Positions 13,467 through 15,184 of a DNA stretch of 15,184 nt are shown here, in pieces; positions within the stretch are counted from its first letter, which is position 1; each line of letters starts with the position of its first letter. The notes below the pieces were generated by a model. It did not search any database and was not told the DNA's origin. It saw only the letters and a list, made by a program, of their open reading frames with translations. Position numbers and translations under genes: made by a program. The DNA lies in the NCBI GenBank assembly GCA_023248505.1, contig JAHFEM010000005.1, positions 1 through 15,184 of the forward strand. Reading direction: 5' to 3'. The DNA comes from Nitrospirota bacterium (GTDB lineage Bacteria; Nitrospirota; Nitrospiria; SBBL01; Manganitrophaceae).

Positions 13467-13631
13467 TCCCGCCGCGCATCTGCACCTGCCTTGGCCCCAT
13501 TCCCAAAATCGCCGAGGGGACCCTTTTCTCACCGAGGAAAGTCTCTGAGCCATCGGAGACCTCCCACCTTATACTTTCTCTTCTTCCCCCTTTCTTGAAG
13601 GCAGACACCGACACATCGGCTTCATTTCTGT

Positions 13632-13650
13632 GAAGTGATTTTCACTTTTT
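13632..13650 (+). terminator. Possible terminator downstream of the 13074 gene
   Basis: AAGTGA (13633-13638) and TCACTT (13642-13647) form a 6-bp stem with a 3-nt loop followed by several Ts. It is short and AT-rich and lies about 165 nt after the stop, so only moderately convincing. Confidence 0.45.
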
Positions 13651-13943
13651 TGCATCGGTTTGCATCTCTTCCGAACGCCGCCCATCCTAAAACCGGCTTC
13701 TGCCCCTCAAAGAGATACAACACTTTGGGATATTCCAAAACAGCGCCTTATCTACACCAATGAATATCGGCGGGAATGGCGTTTGCAAATTTTAGCATCA
13801 ACCGGTGCCCTCCCTTGAAACTTCCCGCGCGGCGAAATCCGGCCGCCTCGGCGCTTTTCGGAATGAAAGCGCTCGAAGGCAGACAGTCTATGTAAGAAAT
13901 CGGCTCTGCAGTGTAATCAGTCCATACGAAGGAGAGACGGTTC

Positions 13944-14174
13944 ATGCTTAGTTTGCTGATGATGCGCATAGAGAATTCGCGTCTTGTCCAGCCATCGGAA
14001 GGAACATCTCACCTCTTCATCCTTTTCCTTCTTCTCATGTTGATCCGGTTCTATCTTTTTCTCTCTCGCCGGCCGGCTCCCTTCGTCTCTTCTCTCTCTT
14101 CCTCGAAAGAAACCTCTCTTCATCATTGCATACAAAATGTGGATTGGACTGCGGAGCAAAAATCACCTCGATGA
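13944..14174 (+). CDS. Possible small membrane protein
   Basis: A 76-residue frame whose ATG is preceded by AAGGAG at a good 9-nt distance. Residues 24-41 (LFILFLLLMLIRFYLFL) could span the membrane. The rest is rich in serine and looks like translated pyrimidine-rich DNA. There is no known family and no clear promoter, and an equally long frame runs antisense. It may well be chance. Confidence 0.22.
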   Translation: MLSLLMMRIENSRLVQPSEGTSHLFILFLLLMLIRFYLFLSRRPAPFVSSLSSSKETSLHHCIQNVDWTAEQKSPR

Positions 14175-14479
14175 AAAGCTGAATTCGCCTGCCACAATTT
14201 GTTTTGAGCCATCCCCGTCCTGACTTATTTTAAAGATGCCGCAAACGATCAAATCCAAGCGCACCCTGGCCTCCCGGGAAGCCCCCTTTACAGCGTCAGG
14301 TCCGAAACGGGAGGAGAAACAAGGAGGCATTGGACTCATCCGTTCGGCAGTTTGGATACTGCTGATAAAACAAAGGGGCTATGGTCGGACCCTCTCCATG
14401 CCCCCTCTTTTACCCCTACGCTCCTCTACAGAAGCTGATCCTATTTCTTTCCCATACGGTCACCGCCGCCGGAATATTT

Positions 14480-15142
14480 CTATGGAACCGGACCGGTCAC
14501 AGTAAGCGTGCCGGTGGCCGGCGCGCCAGCCCCACCGCCGCCGCCCCCGCCAGCCCCTCCGCCGCCTCCCGCCATTGAAGCGGCTGCGCCGAGAACCACG
14601 GCGCCGGCGACGGTCCAGACCCACGGCTTCTTGTACCATGGCTTGCCGTCCGCTTGAAACCGTTCCCAAGAGGAGGGGGCACGATCAACCTCGACCAAGA
14701 TAGGAGAAAGATCCGGCGGCCGGAGCGTTCGGACACGATTCCCCGCCCGATCTTCCGCTTCGAGAAAATACTCGACACCGGGACTCTGAACCGCATTGCC
14801 TGGGAGCATCGCCCGATATTGGTCGCTCTCCCTTTTGATCAACTCGATCTCTTTGTAAGTCCGCTCCCCCTTCGACCGGAAGAAGAGGCGGACAGCGACG
14901 ACTCCCGATTCGTTATCGGTCACCGTCGCGATAATCGGGACCTCCTGGCCTGCGCGAAAGAGTCCCAACGGACGGGCATGAAAAATCTTCGGGGCGATCA
15001 GATCGACGGAGGGCTGCTCTTGAGCGGCCGAAAGAAACGGCTGGAGCAAGAGGATGTAAAATGCGATCCCGATCACGATCCAGTGGAGACCTTTTCGTTG
15101 GGCCCGTGCATCACGGCTGGCTATTTCCAAATGATTTTCCAC
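14480..15142 (-). CDS. Membrane-anchored protein with Ig-like domain and Gly-rich C-terminus
   Basis: A 220-residue envelope protein, function unknown. Residues 20-40 are a hydrophobic signal or anchor segment (WIVIGIAFYILLLQPFLSA). About 46-153 form an Ig-like beta domain of the kind that ends VEYFLEAEDRAGN, with AVRLFFRSKGERTYKEIEL in the middle. A WYKKPWVWTVAGAVVLGAAA segment (169-188) looks like a second membrane helix. A run of glycines (192-206) and the tail TGTLTVTGPVP follow. The start is a GTG at 15142: an in-frame stop lies just upstream and AAGAGAG is close by. The start overlaps the probable end of the preceding gene. Similar proteins with a Trp-rich helix and poly-Gly tail occur beside secreted-repeat or FecR-type genes, but that link cannot be tested here. 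Confidence 0.8.
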   Translation of the reverse strand: MENHLEIASRDARAQRKGLHWIVIGIAFYILLLQPFLSAAQEQPSVDLIAPKIFHARPLGLFRAGQEVPIIATVTDNESGVVAVRLFFRSKGERTYKEIELIKRESDQYRAMLPGNAVQSPGVEYFLEAEDRAGNRVRTLRPPDLSPILVEVDRAPSSWERFQADGKPWYKKPWVWTVAGAVVLGAAASMAGGGGGAGGGGGGGAGAPATGTLTVTGPVP

Positions 15143-15183
15143 CTCTCTTGTTCATCCCGCAGAGAGGAGAGCTGAACTTGCGC
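15121..15183 (-). CDS. Probable C-terminal end of an upstream gene (cut by the window edge)
   Basis: A minus-strand frame enters at the right edge and reads AQVQLSSLRDEQERWKIIWK before a TAG at 15121. It overlaps the GTG start at 15142 by 22 nt. The charged, amphipathic wording looks like a real protein end and would make the two genes translationally coupled. Only 20 residues are visible, so the family is unknown. Confidence 0.35.
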   Translation of the reverse strand, partial: AQVQLSSLRDEQERWKIIWK

Positions 15184-15184
15184 C

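Larger units (their letters stand above)
13467..14479. other. About 1 kb without a convincing gene
   Basis: Apart from the terminator-like hairpin at 13632 and one weak small frame at 13944, no frame shows protein-like content with a ribosome binding site. A GTCTC/GAGAC inverted repeat lies at about 13540-13560. The stretch 13990-14130 is strongly pyrimidine-rich on the plus strand. Confidence 0.55.

Noticed and set aside
13748..13969. Minus-strand frame containing PKSAEAAGFRRAG, faintly reminiscent of Ada-type zinc-binding segments
   Set aside because: It has no cysteine set, no Shine-Dalgarno sequence and no promoter, and overlaps a competing plus-strand frame; the likeness is too short to support a gene remnant.

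Overview
The window comes from a diderm (outer-membrane) bacterium of intermediate GC. It encodes a TonB-dependent receptor, two LolA-like periplasmic proteins, a YfiR-like periplasmic protein and a CHASE8-type sensor kinase. The receptor's plug wording, the TusA-DsrE2 pair and the overall mix resemble Nitrospirota, but no ribosomal marker is present, so that placement is an inference.

Positions 1-2750 hold housekeeping RNA genes' enzymes on the minus strand: a poly(A) polymerase/CCA-adding enzyme, then isoleucyl-tRNA synthetase running off the left edge. Each has its own promoter, and the predicted transcripts begin at or within about 10 nt of the start codon. Positions 2749-4890 hold four tRNA genes (His-GTG, Arg-TCG, Arg-CCG, Lys-CTT, all with encoded CCA). 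Interleaved with them are a plus-strand sulfur-carrier pair (tusA-dsrE2) and a minus-strand exported cupredoxin, whose promoter carries a perfect 9-4-9 palindrome.

Positions 5142-8357 look like an accessory block. An exported/membrane protein of unknown function is followed by two divergent paralogues of the outer-membrane lipoprotein-sorting (LolA-like) family. Next comes a truncated 187-bp copy of part of the first gene, about 97% identical, so the two LolA-like genes sit between direct repeats.

Positions 8343-13647 look like a signalling locus. A TonB receptor overlaps a yfiR-like gene by 10 nt (4 nt if its second ATG is used). A convergent sensor histidine kinase follows, with a CHASE8-like periplasmic domain of the type YfiR controls in YfiN. 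Divergent from the kinase is a small two-repeat beta-rich protein. The promoter and leader of the receptor operon and of the small protein gene are clearly similar to each other, which suggests co-regulation. This is the best candidate here for an undescribed system: outer-membrane receptor, YfiR-like periplasmic protein, CHASE8 histidine kinase and an unknown cytoplasmic effector.

About 1 kb (13467-14479) has no convincing gene. The right end has a minus-strand membrane protein with an Ig-like domain and a Gly-rich tail, overlapped by the probable end of another gene that leaves the window.
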